Part shown: in pieces, positions 1-8,996 of the stretch
Layout of the letters: each line of letters begins with the position of its first letter
Position numbering within the stretch: the stretch's first letter is position 1
From: Bacteroidales bacterium
GTDB taxonomy: Bacteria > Bacteroidota > Bacteroidia > Bacteroidales > UBA932
Reading direction: 5' to 3'
DNA length: 64,000 nt
Assembly (NCBI GenBank): GCA_017430365.1
Contig: JAFRNC010000003.1
Location: 112,846 to 176,845 of the forward strand
Notes under the pieces: generated by a model
Seen by the model: only the letters and a program-made list of their open reading frames with translations
Databases searched by the model: none
What the model was told of the DNA's origin: nothing
Position numbers and translations under genes: made by a program

Positions 1-219
1 GAGGACTGCCTCATGTTCGCCATGCTCCATCCAGACAAAGACGTTACACGCGTTGAAGGCCTTATCAACGAGGCCAGCGATCTTGCCGACTCCCTTTTCG
101 ACAAGGTCAACCATCCCGCAAAGGATGTCAAGCCCCGCGCCTACTACAACCGCATCGGCGCAGAACTCATCGGTGGCCTGGACCAGCTTTGCGAGAAACT
201 GAGCGCGCTTGCGAAATAA
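1..219 (+). CDS. C-terminal part of an unidentified protein (5' end outside window)
   Basis: The frame is open from the first base and ends with TAA at 217-219, so this is the last 72 residues of a gene that starts before the window. The visible part is hydrophilic and probably helical, with no cysteine pairs, membrane segment or motif that I recognise. It lies directly upstream of the rpsO promoter. I cannot assign a function. Confidence 0.6.
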   Translation, partial: EDCLMFAMLHPDKDVTRVEGLINEASDLADSLFDKVNHPAKDVKPRAYYNRIGAELIGGLDQLCEKLSALAK

Positions 220-233
220 TTGCGTAATAAAAA

Positions 234-264
234 GTTGCAGAGTTAAAAATAATCCTTACCTTTG
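234..264 (+). promoter_or_regulatory. Bacteroidota-type promoter of rpsO
   Basis: GTTG at 234-237 and TACCTTTG at 257-264 are separated by 19 nt. This fits the -33 (TTTG) / -7 (TAnnTTTG) pattern known for the primary sigma factor of Bacteroidota. Transcription would begin about 270, leaving a leader of roughly 20 nt before rpsO. Confidence 0.75.
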
Positions 265-291
265 CAGCCCTTAAAAACAATTTTTTGCAAT

Positions 292-567
292 ATGTCAGAG
301 TATTTGAACGCAGACAAGAAGCAAGAGATTTTCGGCAAATACGGAAAGTCTAATGTTGACACCGGCTCGCCTGAGAGTCAGGTTGCTTTGTTTTCCTACC
401 GTATCGCTCATCTGACCGAACACCTCAAGGCCAACAAGAAGGACCACAACACGCAGCGTGCCCTTCTCCGCCTCGTAGGTAAGCGCCGTCAGCTCCTCGA
501 TTATTTGAAAGAGAAGGATATTGAGAGATACCGCGAGATCGTGAAGGCCCTCGGCCTCCGCAAATAA
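292..567 (+). CDS. rpsO: 30S ribosomal protein S15
   Basis: The 91-residue product has the normal S15 length and the family core: TGSPESQVA near residue 24, followed by [12 protein letters not shown] and [16 protein letters not shown]15 binds the central domain of 16S rRNA early in small-subunit assembly. The start at 292 is chosen because it gives the canonical N terminus; an in-frame start at 262 would lie inside the promoter -7 box. A terminator follows, so it is probably a single-gene unit next to pnp, a pairing also known from other bacteria. Confidence 0.97.
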   Translation: MSEYLNADKKQEIFGKYGKSNVDTGSPESQVALFSYRIAHLTEHLKANKKDHNTQRALLRLVGKRRQLLDYLKEKDIERYREIVKALGLRK

Positions 568-584
568 TCTCCAGGGAAAGAATC

Positions 585-611
585 AAGGCCGCCTCAGCAG
601 CGGCCTTTTTT
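585..611 (+). terminator. Rho-independent terminator after rpsO
   Basis: An 8-bp stem AAGGCCGC/GCGGCCTT (585-592 and 600-607) with a 7-nt loop is followed by a T run. It lies 17 nt after the rpsO stop and 27 nt before pnp. Confidence 0.85.
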
Positions 612-637
612 GTATGAAGACACACTAAGGATAAAAT

Positions 638-2923
638 ATGAACGTAATCAAGAAAACCATTGAATTGTCCGACGGTCGGACAATTGAAATCGAGACCGGC
701 AAGCTTGCGAAGCAGGCCGATGGCTCGGCGGTCGTCAAGATGGGAGGCACGATGCTTCTCGCGACCGTAACTGCTGCCAAAGAAGTCAAGGAAGGAACGG
801 ATTTCCTTCCCCTCCAGGTCGATTACCGGGAGAAGTATTACGCCGCCGGCCGTTTTCCCGGCGGATTTTTGAAGCGGGAGAGCCGTCCTGACGACTATGA
901 GATCCTGATCTCCCGCCTGGTGGACCGTCCCATCCGGCCCCTCTGGCCCGAGGATTTCCACCTGGAAGTTTTTGTCAATGTAATGCTGATTTCAGCTGAG
1001 AAGGATATCCAGCCCGATGCACTGGCCGGTCTTGCCGCCTCGGCAGCCCTTGCCACGAGCGACCTGCCGTTCCAGGGCCCTATCTCCGAAGTGCGCGTAT
1101 GCCGCATCGACGGACAGTTCGTCATCAACCCGACCTTCAAGGAGATGGAACGTGCCGACCTGGAACTGATGGTCGCCGCTACGGAAGAGAACATCATGAT
1201 GGTCGAGGGTGAAATGAAGGAAGTCACCGAGCACGACATGCTCGAGGCCATCAAGTTCGCCCACGAGGAGATCAAGAAACACTGCCGCGTGCAGAAGGAA
1301 CTGATGCACGAGCTCGGCACCGATGTGAACAAGCGCGATTATCCCCACGACGTCGAGGACGAAGACCTCAGGAAGGCCGTCCGCGAAGCCTGCTACAACC
1401 GCTGCTACGAGACCTCCAAGGCCGCTCTGCCCAAGCACGAGCGCGCCGACGCTTTCGATGCGATCAAGAACGACTTCCTCGCCACGATTCCCGAAGAGGA
1501 ACTCGAAGAGAAGACCCCGCTCGTGGAACGCTACTATCATGACGTGGAGAAGGAAGCGATGCGCAACCTGATCCTCGACGAAGGCCGCCGCCTCGACGGC
1601 CGCGCCACCGACGAGGTGCGCCCCATCTGGTGCGAAGTGGACTATCTCCCCTGCGCCCACGGCTCCGCCATCTTCACCCGCGGCGAGACCCAGTCCCTGG
1701 CCACGGTAACCCTCGGCACCAAGCTCGACATGAAAGAGCAGGACGAGGTCCTCATCCAGGATGACCAGCAGTTCGTCCTCCACTACAACTTCCCTCCCTT
1801 CGCCACCGGCGAAGCCAAGCCCCAGCGTGCCACCGGCCGCCGCGAGATCGGTCACGGAAACCTCGCAATGCGCGCCCTCAAGGCCGTCATGCCCTTCGCT
1901 CCCGAGAATCCCTACGCAGTCCGCGTAGTCTCCGATATCCTCGAATCCAACGGTTCGTCTTCCATGGCCTCCGTCTGCGGCGGCTGCCTCGCCCTCATGG
2001 ACGCCGGCGTGAAGATCAAGAAACCCGTGGCCGGCGTGGCAATGGGTCTGATCACCGACGCTGAAAGGCCTAACGACCGCTATGCAATCCTGACCGACAT
2101 CCTCGGCGACGAGGACCACCTCGGCGACATGGACTTCAAGGTCACCGGAACCGCCGACGGCATCACCGCCACCCAGATGGACATCAAGGTCGACGGACTG
2201 AGCTACGACGTTCTCGAGAAAGCTCTCGAACAGGCCCGCCGCGGCAGGATGCACATCATGGGCGAAATGCTCAAGGTGATTCCCGAGCCGCGCGCCGACT
2301 ACAAGCCGTTCGTGCCCCGCATCGTCCAGATCCGCATCGCTGCCGAATTCATCGGCGCCGTCATCGGCAAGGGCGGAGAGACCATCCAGAAGATCCAGAA
2401 GGAGACCGGTACCGTCATCAACATCGACGAAGAGCCCATCCCCGGCACCAACCTTACCGAAGGCGTGGTGGACATCGCTTCCGACAACGCGGACAATATG
2501 AAGAAGGCCCTCGACTGGATCAAGGGCATCTGCGCGGTCCCCGAAGTCGGCCAGGTCTATCACGGCAAGGTCGTCTCCATCCTCGAGTTCGGTGCGTTCA
2601 TCGAGATCATGCCGGGCAAGGAAGGCCTGCTGCACGTCTCCGAGATCGCATGGAACAAGACCGAAAAGGTCGAAGACGTACTCGCAGTCGGCGACGAAGT
2701 CGATGTCAAGCTCCTCGAATACGACCCGAAGGCCGGCAAGATGCGCCTTTCGATGCGCGCCCTGACCGAGAAACCGGAAGGTTACGTCGAGCCCCGTCCC
2801 CGGAACAACGGCCCGCGCCGCGAAGGCGGAGCTCCCCGTCGTGACGGCAAGGACGGAGGAAACCGCGGAAACGGCCCGCGCCGTGAAGGCGGCCGCGGTC
2901 CCCGTCGCGACAACAACAAATAA
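638..2923 (+). CDS. pnp: Polyribonucleotide nucleotidyltransferase (PNPase)
   Basis: This 761-residue exoribonuclease degrades RNA 3' to 5' by phosphorolysis. The order is the family standard: first RNase PH domain from about residue 15, helical linker, second RNase PH domain (about 335-460), KH domain with the GKGG loop at 577-580, and an S1 domain from about residue 638 (GQVYHGKVV...FGAFIEI). After the S1 domain comes an Arg/Gly/Asn-rich tail of roughly 45 residues with repeated GPRREGG motifs, absent from E. coli PNPase and probably an extra RNA-binding tail. It is separated from rpsO by a terminator; no clear promoter is visible in the 27-nt gap. Confidence 0.97.
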   Translation: MNVIKKTIELSDGRTIEIETGKLAKQADGSAVVKMGGTMLLATVTAAKEVKEGTDFLPLQVDYREKYYAAGRFPGGFLKRESRPDDYEILISRLVDRPIRPLWPEDFHLEVFVNVMLISAEKDIQPDALAGLAASAALATSDLPFQGPISEVRVCRIDGQFVINPTFKEMERADLELMVAATEENIMMVEGEMKEVTEHDMLEAIKFAHEEIKKHCRVQKELMHELGTDVNKRDYPHDVEDEDLRKAVREACYNRCYETSKAALPKHERADAFDAIKNDFLATIPEEELEEKTPLVERYYHDVEKEAMRNLILDEGRRLDGRATDEVRPIWCEVDYLPCAHGSAIFTRGETQSLATVTLGTKLDMKEQDEVLIQDDQQFVLHYNFPPFATGEAKPQRATGRREIGHGNLAMRALKAVMPFAPENPYAVRVVSDILESNGSSSMASVCGGCLALMDAGVKIKKPVAGVAMGLITDAERPNDRYAILTDILGDEDHLGDMDFKVTGTADGITATQMDIKVDGLSYDVLEKALEQARRGRMHIMGEMLKVIPEPRADYKPFVPRIVQIRIAAEFIGAVIGKGGETIQKIQKETGTVINIDEEPIPGTNLTEGVVDIASDNADNMKKALDWIKGICAVPEVGQVYHGKVVSILEFGAFIEIMPGKEGLLHVSEIAWNKTEKVEDVLAVGDEVDVKLLEYDPKAGKMRLSMRALTEKPEGYVEPRPRNNGPRREGGAPRRDGKDGGNRGNGPRREGGRGPRRDNNK

Positions 2924-2929
2924 AAGACA

Positions 2930-3844
2930 ATGAAGCCGAGCCCCGTTATTACACTCCTCATTCTGATGTCCTTGTTTTCACTATCCGGTTGCGGACAAAA
3001 GAACAATGCAGGACCCGGTCCGGAGCTGGACCGCGACGTCCATCTGCAGTCCGTCTACTACAGTGCCACGCACGGCTATCACGCCCACAGCAACATCGGC
3101 TACAGGGCCGAAAGGCTGGAAAGCGGCAACACCCGCGTCATAGTGGAAGTGGGCAATGACCGCGACCGCGTGTTCGAAGCTGAAGGCGCTGTGATGGATT
3201 CGCTTGAAGCTCTGGTCCGCAAATACCGGATGCACAACTTCAAAGGACATTACGAACCTGAAATGGAGATCATGGACGGGGACTCCTGGTCGATGGAACT
3301 CGTCTTCACGGACGGGTCCGTTACCTCCTGCGGCGGATACATGGCATATCCCCCCAAGGGCGCCCAGGGAATCGGCATGACCGAAGGCATACTCTCCCGC
3401 TGGCTCTATCAGGAGCCGGCGGAAGAGGTCGCCCTCGTCTCTTTCCGTTACGAATATCACGATGCCGACGGTTACGGGGTCTATGCCTTCGAGCAGAAAG
3501 ACTCGGGCGGTTCGGCTTTCGTCCAGCCCTATGGCGAGGCAAAAGGCAAGACCTGTGAAGGGCTCGACGATTTCCTGCCCAAAAGGCTCGCAAACGAAAT
3601 CCGTTGGAACCACATGGCTTCATATACCGGCGGGAATCCGGCAGAAGAAGACACTTCCCGCCCCCGCTGGATCCTGAGGGCCGAATATGCAAACGGCCAG
3701 AAGGTAGAAGCTATGGATTACCTCGACCGCACGCCGGAAGACGACTGGAGGCATGACGTTCCGTCGGTATCTGAAATGGGGCTCCGTTCCTCGACGGAGC
3801 AGGGCTTCAAGGAAGCGCTCCGGCAGATGGAAGAGCGAAACTGA
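2930..3844 (+). CDS. Lipoprotein of unknown function, paralogue A of a tandem pair
   Basis: The 304-residue protein begins with a lipoprotein signal peptide whose lipobox is LSGC (Cys21), so it should be anchored in the outer or inner membrane facing the periplasm. I do not recognise the domain. It shares a clear core with the next gene: YYSATHGY, GYRA.RL, DRDRVF, VMDSLEAL, YRM, DGD.W, then in the second half EPAE..ALVSFRYE, SRPRWI and YLDR. It starts 6 nt after pnp, so it may be co-transcribed. The pair looks like a tandem duplication. Confidence 0.8.
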   Translation: MKPSPVITLLILMSLFSLSGCGQKNNAGPGPELDRDVHLQSVYYSATHGYHAHSNIGYRAERLESGNTRVIVEVGNDRDRVFEAEGAVMDSLEALVRKYRMHNFKGHYEPEMEIMDGDSWSMELVFTDGSVTSCGGYMAYPPKGAQGIGMTEGILSRWLYQEPAEEVALVSFRYEYHDADGYGVYAFEQKDSGGSAFVQPYGEAKGKTCEGLDDFLPKRLANEIRWNHMASYTGGNPAEEDTSRPRWILRAEYANGQKVEAMDYLDRTPEDDWRHDVPSVSEMGLRSSTEQGFKEALRQMEERN

Positions 3845-4881
3845 TGCCCGCCGTGACCAAACTCCTGTTACTGATGTCCCTGCTCTCCTTCTTCGGATGC
3901 CGGCCGGCTGCGCCGACACCCGCACCGCAGCCGTCAACCGACGGCAAGGTACGCCTTGAATCATTCTACTATTCGGCAACCCACGGATACCGCGGCTTCA
4001 CCAACCGCGGATACAGGGCTGACCGGCTGGCCGACGGAAAGGTGCGCATCACCGTTGAACTCGGAGATGACCGCGACCGCGTGTTTTCCGCCGACGCTTC
4101 AGTGATGGATTCGCTGGAAGCACTTGCCCTGGAGTACCGGATGGACCGCTACAAAGAACGCTACAAGCCGGTGTTCGACATCAAGGACGGAGACACATGG
4201 GACTTATCCCTGAATTATTCCGACGGGAAGCGTGTCCGGAGCGGCGGCTATGAGGCCATGCCTGCAGGCGCCAAGGAAGCGTTCAAAAAAGTGGAGGAAC
4301 TCTTTGCTCCCTGGCGGGACATGGAGCCGGCAGAGGATGCCGCCCTCGTCTCGTTCCGATATGAACTTCACGGCGAGGAAGGTGACGAAGTCTTCTCGTT
4401 CAGGAAACAGGCTGACCGCAACTCCGTATACTTCAGGGAATCGGGATCATGGGAGGGATGGAACTACTATTGCGGAGACCCGAAGGTGCTGGAACGCCTG
4501 GATAAGGACATGCGCGCCATCCACGCCTGTTCTTATTGCGGGGAAAAGCTTTCGGAAGAAGACAAGTCCCGCCCCCGCTGGATCGCCATCCTCGAGTATT
4601 CCGACGGACGGATATTCGAAATGATGGACTATCTCGACCGTCCGGACGATGATTACCGCCACCGCCCGCCGACCAATACCGAGAGGGAGATACGCCTGTC
4701 TGCGGAACAACATTTCAGCAAAGAAATCGAGCGTATCAAGAATCTTCCGCCCGAAGAACTCGGAGAACACAGCCGCACCACCTACAAACCTGACGGCACC
4801 CCCGGCCGGACCATCAATTATTCCGGTGAAGGCATCGTCCTCGGCGGCCACGACTACGACGACCCGATGGCGGATTTCTGA
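3844..4881 (+). CDS. Lipoprotein of unknown function, paralogue B of a tandem pair
   Basis: The 345-residue protein has a lipobox ending at Cys19 (SFFGC) and the same block order as its upstream neighbour, with a C-terminal extension of about 40 residues rich in Gly, Asp and Tyr (ending DYDDPMADF). Start and stop overlap by one base (TGATG), which suggests translational coupling. The conserved blocks have no catalytic signature that I can name. Function unknown. Confidence 0.8.
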   Translation: MPAVTKLLLLMSLLSFFGCRPAAPTPAPQPSTDGKVRLESFYYSATHGYRGFTNRGYRADRLADGKVRITVELGDDRDRVFSADASVMDSLEALALEYRMDRYKERYKPVFDIKDGDTWDLSLNYSDGKRVRSGGYEAMPAGAKEAFKKVEELFAPWRDMEPAEDAALVSFRYELHGEEGDEVFSFRKQADRNSVYFRESGSWEGWNYYCGDPKVLERLDKDMRAIHACSYCGEKLSEEDKSRPRWIAILEYSDGRIFEMMDYLDRPDDDYRHRPPTNTEREIRLSAEQHFSKEIERIKNLPPEELGEHSRTTYKPDGTPGRTINYSGEGIVLGGHDYDDPMADF

Positions 4882-4890
4882 CGTCGTCCC

Positions 4891-5856
4891 TTACAGCGCC
4901 TCCGATACGCTGCCTGAGGAGATTTCCTCTACACCCAGGCGGCTTGTGAGCGTGGTATTCTTCGCACTGACAAAAGTGCCGTTGGGCTTGTACTGGGCAG
5001 GAATGGTTTTGCTGCCCAGATAAGTGACGCCGTCCGTCGCTATGACCTCGAAATGCAAGTCTTCCTCGTTGATGGTGTCTTCATTCCGAAGCGCCACAAA
5101 GAACGGATCTGCCGTAGGATTGAGCAAGTTGACCGTAATCGGCCCCGTTCCCATATTCCAGCCCTTCCAGAGTCCGCCGTTTCCGGCTGAAATAGTTACG
5201 ACCCGGGCCGTGATGGGTGTCTTCAACTCCCCTTTCTGGAAACGGAAGTTGAGACGATAGATGCTCTGCTGGTTTTCGAAAACGGCTTTTTCCGTAATCA
5301 GGTTACCGTCTGATACCTCCTTGACCAGCACGTCCTGCGCCTGCGCCATATGATATCTGGCAGCGATGGAATTAACCAGACCGCTCGGACCGCCATCGTT
5401 TACCAAAAGCAAACCCGCCTGCCCGACGTAGGTCCATTGATCGCGGGTATACGGTGTAAGCAGGGTCAACCGCGTGCTTCCGGGTGTAATGTCAGCCGTA
5501 GTCACCGTTCCAGACAACGTGGCCTGGTGGAAATCTGTCTCGTCCACCGCAACCGCGAGCGTACCGATCTGCGTGTCACCCAAATACACATACACTTTCT
5601 CTTCCTTCAACCAAGCGGACTTAAGGACTGTCGTGGAAGATTCGTCCATACCATCGATGGCCAGGCCCTTCGTCCGGGGGCTGTCGGTCCTTTCTGCCCG
5701 GATGGTGAGCGTCCACACCGAATCGGTCTGTCCGGTCTGCTTCCCGGGCGTAATATCCGGGATGCTGTCCACCTCTACCGGCTGGCACCCGACCCAGGCC
5801 AGGGCCCCTGCCAGCAACGCGATAATGATCCGTTTCTTTCTCATCTTCTCCGTCAT
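4891..5856 (-). CDS. Fimbrillin-like surface lipoprotein
   Basis: The 321-residue product has a lipobox WVGC with Cys24. After the signal peptide it reads like members of the fimbrillin superfamily of Bacteroidales: SPRTKG, then a segment with W...KVYVYLG, mostly beta strands, a central region with N..IAARYHMAQAQD, and a C-terminal strand region. Family members are pilus subunits or minor tip components anchored as lipoproteins. The assignment is by overall pattern, not by a diagnostic motif. Its ATG overlaps the stop of the preceding large secreted protein (ATGA), so both are translated from one mRNA. Confidence 0.6.
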   Translation of the reverse strand: MTEKMRKKRIIIALLAGALAWVGCQPVEVDSIPDITPGKQTGQTDSVWTLTIRAERTDSPRTKGLAIDGMDESSTTVLKSAWLKEEKVYVYLGDTQIGTLAVAVDETDFHQATLSGTVTTADITPGSTRLTLLTPYTRDQWTYVGQAGLLLVNDGGPSGLVNSIAARYHMAQAQDVLVKEVSDGNLITEKAVFENQQSIYRLNFRFQKGELKTPITARVVTISAGNGGLWKGWNMGTGPITVNLLNPTADPFFVALRNEDTINEEDLHFEVIATDGVTYLGSKTIPAQYKPNGTFVSAKNTTLTSRLGVEEISSGSVSEAL

Positions 5857-8732
5857 TTAAGATAATACGCCTTCCCCGCAGGAATCTTTGTCCCGGAGAA
5901 TGGATAGAAGCCCAACGTTCCGTTTTTGATGCCCAGAACATAGACGGCACGTTCTCCGATCTTGCCTTCGGTCACGGCCACAGGCGTATCGGAGCCCGAC
6001 AGGTCGTTGGGCCGCTGAATGCTGATTGAAACCGTTGTAGGAGTCGTTGCCAGTGTCTTCGTCCGGGCCGTATCCTGGGACGTCTTATCCATCAGGATAA
6101 CCACCGCAGTACCGGCGGGAATCACACGGCTGTCTCCGTCGTCCAAGCGGTAGAATACCCATTCATTCCCATCCAGTCCGGCCGTATAGGCCGTCGCTCC
6201 TTCCGGAAGTACCCAGCCCGTATTCCCGTCGAAGAATGTCGTCATGTACTTGTCCTGTCCTTCTACAGTAGCAGCCGTGGCCACAAGATCGGCCGCGGGC
6301 GTGATGCTGATGTCGTCCAGGTAAAGCCAGGGCTGTCCAGCCATTAATCTGATGGCTACATATTTGGTTCCCTGCGGCAGTCGTTGCACGAAGCGCGGCC
6401 AGGTCCCGGCCGCTACGGCTACGGTTATTTCATCGGACCAACTGAAATCCCCGGGGTTTTTGTCCGTAGTAGAATATCCCACTGAGAAGATAGTCCGAAA
6501 CGCGATCGTTCCGTCCGCATTATTCTGGTAGTAAAACGACAGGATTGCCTCGGAACTGCAGTTCAATTGAGGGGATATCAGATATTGGGGCGGATCGCTG
6601 TCGTTTTGATCGATGACAAAGCCGAAGTCATGGCTGCCCTCCCGCGGTTCCCACGATTTGATGCCTGTATTGCCATAACCGTTCACAACACGCCAGCCGC
6701 CCATGCCGTTTTCAAAACCCTGGAAGTGTGGCAGAGGTTCGACCGAGCCCTCCGTGGTAAAACGGGCGGTCACGTAATTGCTCGCATTGCTGCCATAGCA
6801 TGCTTTGATGCGGAAGTCGTAGGTAGTATTGGTTTCCAGACCGGTAAGGGCGACGGAACGGGAACTGCCATCCAGGTTTTGTTCGGACGACCAGGCGTTG
6901 TCATTTCTCTTCTTGTATTGATAGGCAAAGCCCGTAACTCCCGAAGCGGAGCAAGACCAGGAGAACGAAACGCCATTGTCCGTGAGGGTGCTCACGGAAA
7001 GGTCTGTCGGCCTTGTCAGGGCAGAATAGACTTCGAAGTTGAAATCATCGACGAAGAAGAATAATTGACCTGGCGGGTACTGGATTGCAATGTACCTGGT
7101 CCCCTGAGGAAAGTCATTTTCATACAACTCCCAGTCATACCTTTGTGCAGTTATTACGTCGCTCCAGGTGAAAGAACCGACATCGCTGTCGGTAGTTGAA
7201 TAGCCTACCCGAAAACGGTCTGTACTTGGGTATACGTTATTCAAGTAGTAGAATGACACCTTCACGGAACAATCGCCTGGCAATCTCGGAGAAATCAAGT
7301 ATTGAGACGGAGATGTCGCGTCGTCGCCATAAAAACGGTAACAGCGCGCACCCTCGTAACTGGTCTGATCAGATATCCCGGTATATTCCCAGGCATGTAC
7401 GACCTGGCTCCAACCATCCATACCATTTTCAAATCCGTAACCGTAGGGAAGTTCAACGGCCGTGGTAAAACTGAGATTCGCATAACTGCTTTCACTGCTG
7501 CCATAAATGGCTTTCAGGCGGAACTGATAGTCCGTGTGGGCCGAAAGGCTGCTGATCGTGACGTTCCTGGCGGAAGAGGACAGCTGCGCTTCAGACGACC
7601 ATTGCGAATCATCCGCTTTTTTATACTGATAAACATATCTTGTGATGGTTTCGCCCGCTTGTGGCCCATCCCAGGAAACCGTGGCAGAATGTGCCTTACA
7701 ATCCGACAAGGCGAGAATGACCGGCGTGACCGTGAAGTTGAAATCATCCAAATAGATATCCATGAAACTATTCGTTGTCCACGCTCTGGCAGCCACGTAT
7801 TTCGTTCCTTTGGGAAAAGTCTTCCCAAAGTGTCCCCACCCTGCCACAACATCAGAATCCCAGGTGAAAGAAGAAATGTCATTGGTTTGTGTTGAATAGC
7901 CTATCTGAAAGGATAAATCATGCTGTACGATCGGACCTCGCTCATAGTCAAATTCCACATACATGGCCATCCGTCCGTCAAATTCAGGCGAAATCAAATA
8001 CTGGTAGGCATCTCCACTTACGGTGTTGTCATTACAAAAATGAAAAGCATGGCCACTGCCGCGTTCCACTATCTTTGTGTATTGATTACAATCAACCGTT
8101 GTCCATCCCTCTTCTGCCAGCGTGGTTTCGAAGTCATAGGAGTAAGGCAGGCCGAGTCCGGAAAAAATGGACAGGTGCATATAAATGTAGTCGCCGCGTG
8201 CACCTGCATTAAGGTCGTATCCCTCCGAGCCTCCGTCCACGCCCACGGCATCCGCCTGGGTACTGTTGAACGAGATGCCTGTTATGAATCGGTTGTTGGG
8301 AAAGATATCCGTGGTGTAATACAAGTGGATGTAGTCGCCGCCGGCACCTCGGTTCAGGTCGCCTTTGGCATTCTTGAAATTGTTTCCACCGTCAAATGGG
8401 ACCAAAGTATATGTCCGTCCATTGTGTGTACGGCTGTTGGGAGCCGTACCCTCCGCATTGCTTATATAGAGATCGGTGATATATCCATTGTTGACACCGT
8501 TGCTGCTCTCTGATTTATACAACAAATAGATGTAATCGCCGCTTGCTCCACGATTCAAATCCTGGTCGATGACATGCCAGCCCTGGCTTGTGAGACTGGC
8601 TTTCAGATTGTTCACCTCACTTTGCGAGCCGCCGATGACCATCACTTCCTTGATGCCTTCCTCAGCCCATGCCGTTACCGCAGGCAGCAGCGCCAGCAGC
8701 AGCGTCAGACAAATCCGAAGGAGTCTTTCCAT
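5853..8732 (-). CDS. Secreted multidomain protein: MABP-like beta-prism, adhesin-like and Fn3 domains
   Basis: The 959-residue product starts with a signal peptide (MERLLRICLTLLLALLPAVT, cleavage near AWA). Residues about 30-190 hold three repeats of the motif DLNRGAxGDYIYLxY (the first at 58-73), each followed by a strand with an ITD/ITG turn. This is the signature of the MABP three-fold beta-prism. Then come three adhesin/MAM-like domains (each with FE...GW and QYLISP), alternating with two fibronectin type III domains (each with YQYKK and WSSE). The C-terminal 130 residues resemble a terminal domain common in Bacteroidales surface proteins (FYPFSGTKIPAGKAYYL). Alternative starts at 8744 and 8756 overlap the small upstream gene. 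It probably binds glycans, lipids or host matrix at the cell surface; the ligand is unknown. Confidence 0.75.
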   Translation of the reverse strand: MERLLRICLTLLLALLPAVTAWAEEGIKEVMVIGGSQSEVNNLKASLTSQGWHVIDQDLNRGASGDYIYLLYKSESSNGVNNGYITDLYISNAEGTAPNSRTHNGRTYTLVPFDGGNNFKNAKGDLNRGAGGDYIHLYYTTDIFPNNRFITGISFNSTQADAVGVDGGSEGYDLNAGARGDYIYMHLSIFSGLGLPYSYDFETTLAEEGWTTVDCNQYTKIVERGSGHAFHFCNDNTVSGDAYQYLISPEFDGRMAMYVEFDYERGPIVQHDLSFQIGYSTQTNDISSFTWDSDVVAGWGHFGKTFPKGTKYVAARAWTTNSFMDIYLDDFNFTVTPVILALSDCKAHSATVSWDGPQAGETITRYVYQYKKADDSQWSSEAQLSSSARNVTISSLSAHTDYQFRLKAIYGSSESSYANLSFTTAVELPYGYGFENGMDGWSQVVHAWEYTGISDQTSYEGARCYRFYGDDATSPSQYLISPRLPGDCSVKVSFYYLNNVYPSTDRFRVGYSTTDSDVGSFTWSDVITAQRYDWELYENDFPQGTRYIAIQYPPGQLFFFVDDFNFEVYSALTRPTDLSVSTLTDNGVSFSWSCSASGVTGFAYQYKKRNDNAWSSEQNLDGSSRSVALTGLETNTTYDFRIKACYGSNASNYVTARFTTEGSVEPLPHFQGFENGMGGWRVVNGYGNTGIKSWEPREGSHDFGFVIDQNDSDPPQYLISPQLNCSSEAILSFYYQNNADGTIAFRTIFSVGYSTTDKNPGDFSWSDEITVAVAAGTWPRFVQRLPQGTKYVAIRLMAGQPWLYLDDISITPAADLVATAATVEGQDKYMTTFFDGNTGWVLPEGATAYTAGLDGNEWVFYRLDDGDSRVIPAGTAVVILMDKTSQDTARTKTLATTPTTVSISIQRPNDLSGSDTPVAVTEGKIGERAVYVLGIKNGTLGFYPFSGTKIPAGKAYYLK

Positions 8733-8733
8733 A

Positions 8734-8862
8734 TCAGTTTTCATCCAGGTTGGCAAACTCGTAATCCTCTGTTTTCGCCGACAGGCAGATCATACCCGTC
8801 GCAGTCACCTCCACGACCTCCGTCGCAGGGGTTTCATATCCTTTTTTAGCAGTCTTTTTCAT
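8734..8862 (-). CDS. Small conserved-type 42-residue protein heading the surface operon
   Basis: The ORF starts MKKTAKKGYETPATEVVEV, continues through a short hydrophobic stretch (GMICLSA) and ends with an acidic tail (EDYEFANLDEN). Short proteins of this build (lysine start, Y.xP..EVVEV, acidic end) are common in Bacteroidales at the head of operons for secreted proteins; their function is not known to me. The stop lies 1 nt before the ATG of the MABP-like protein, and a good promoter sits 44 nt upstream, which supports real expression. Confidence 0.65.
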   Translation of the reverse strand: MKKTAKKGYETPATEVVEVTATGMICLSAKTEDYEFANLDEN

Positions 8863-8905
8863 GGTTTGTGGCAGGCTCCGCTTGTAAGCCTTTTTCTATC
8901 CCCCT

Positions 8906-8937
8906 CAAATATAATCATTTCCGAGAAGGAATACAAA
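8906..8937 (-). promoter_or_regulatory. Promoter of the surface-protein operon
   Basis: On the minus strand TTTG (8937-8934) and TATATTTG (8913-8906) are 20 nt apart, a full match to the Bacteroidota promoter pattern. The transcript would start about 8899 and reach the small ORF after a leader of about 37 nt. The -33 box lies in the T run of the glyA terminator. Confidence 0.7.
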
Positions 8938-8968
8938 AAAACTCACTGCCATATGACAGCGAGTTTTT
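8934..8968 (-). terminator. Rho-independent terminator after glyA
   Basis: A hairpin with arms AAACTCACTGCC (8938-8949 region) and GACAGCGAGTTT closes around an ATAT loop, with two mismatches, and has T runs on both sides. It lies 29 nt after the glyA stop and could work in both directions. Confidence 0.75.
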
Positions 8969-8996
8969 TATTTCCAGTCGGGAAGAGATGCCCTGT

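Noticed and set aside
992..2635. 547-residue minus-strand open frame inside pnp
   Set aside because: It is antisense to a clear pnp gene. Its His/Asp/Gly/Val-rich composition is typical of the complementary frame of GC-rich coding DNA, and it has no motif.
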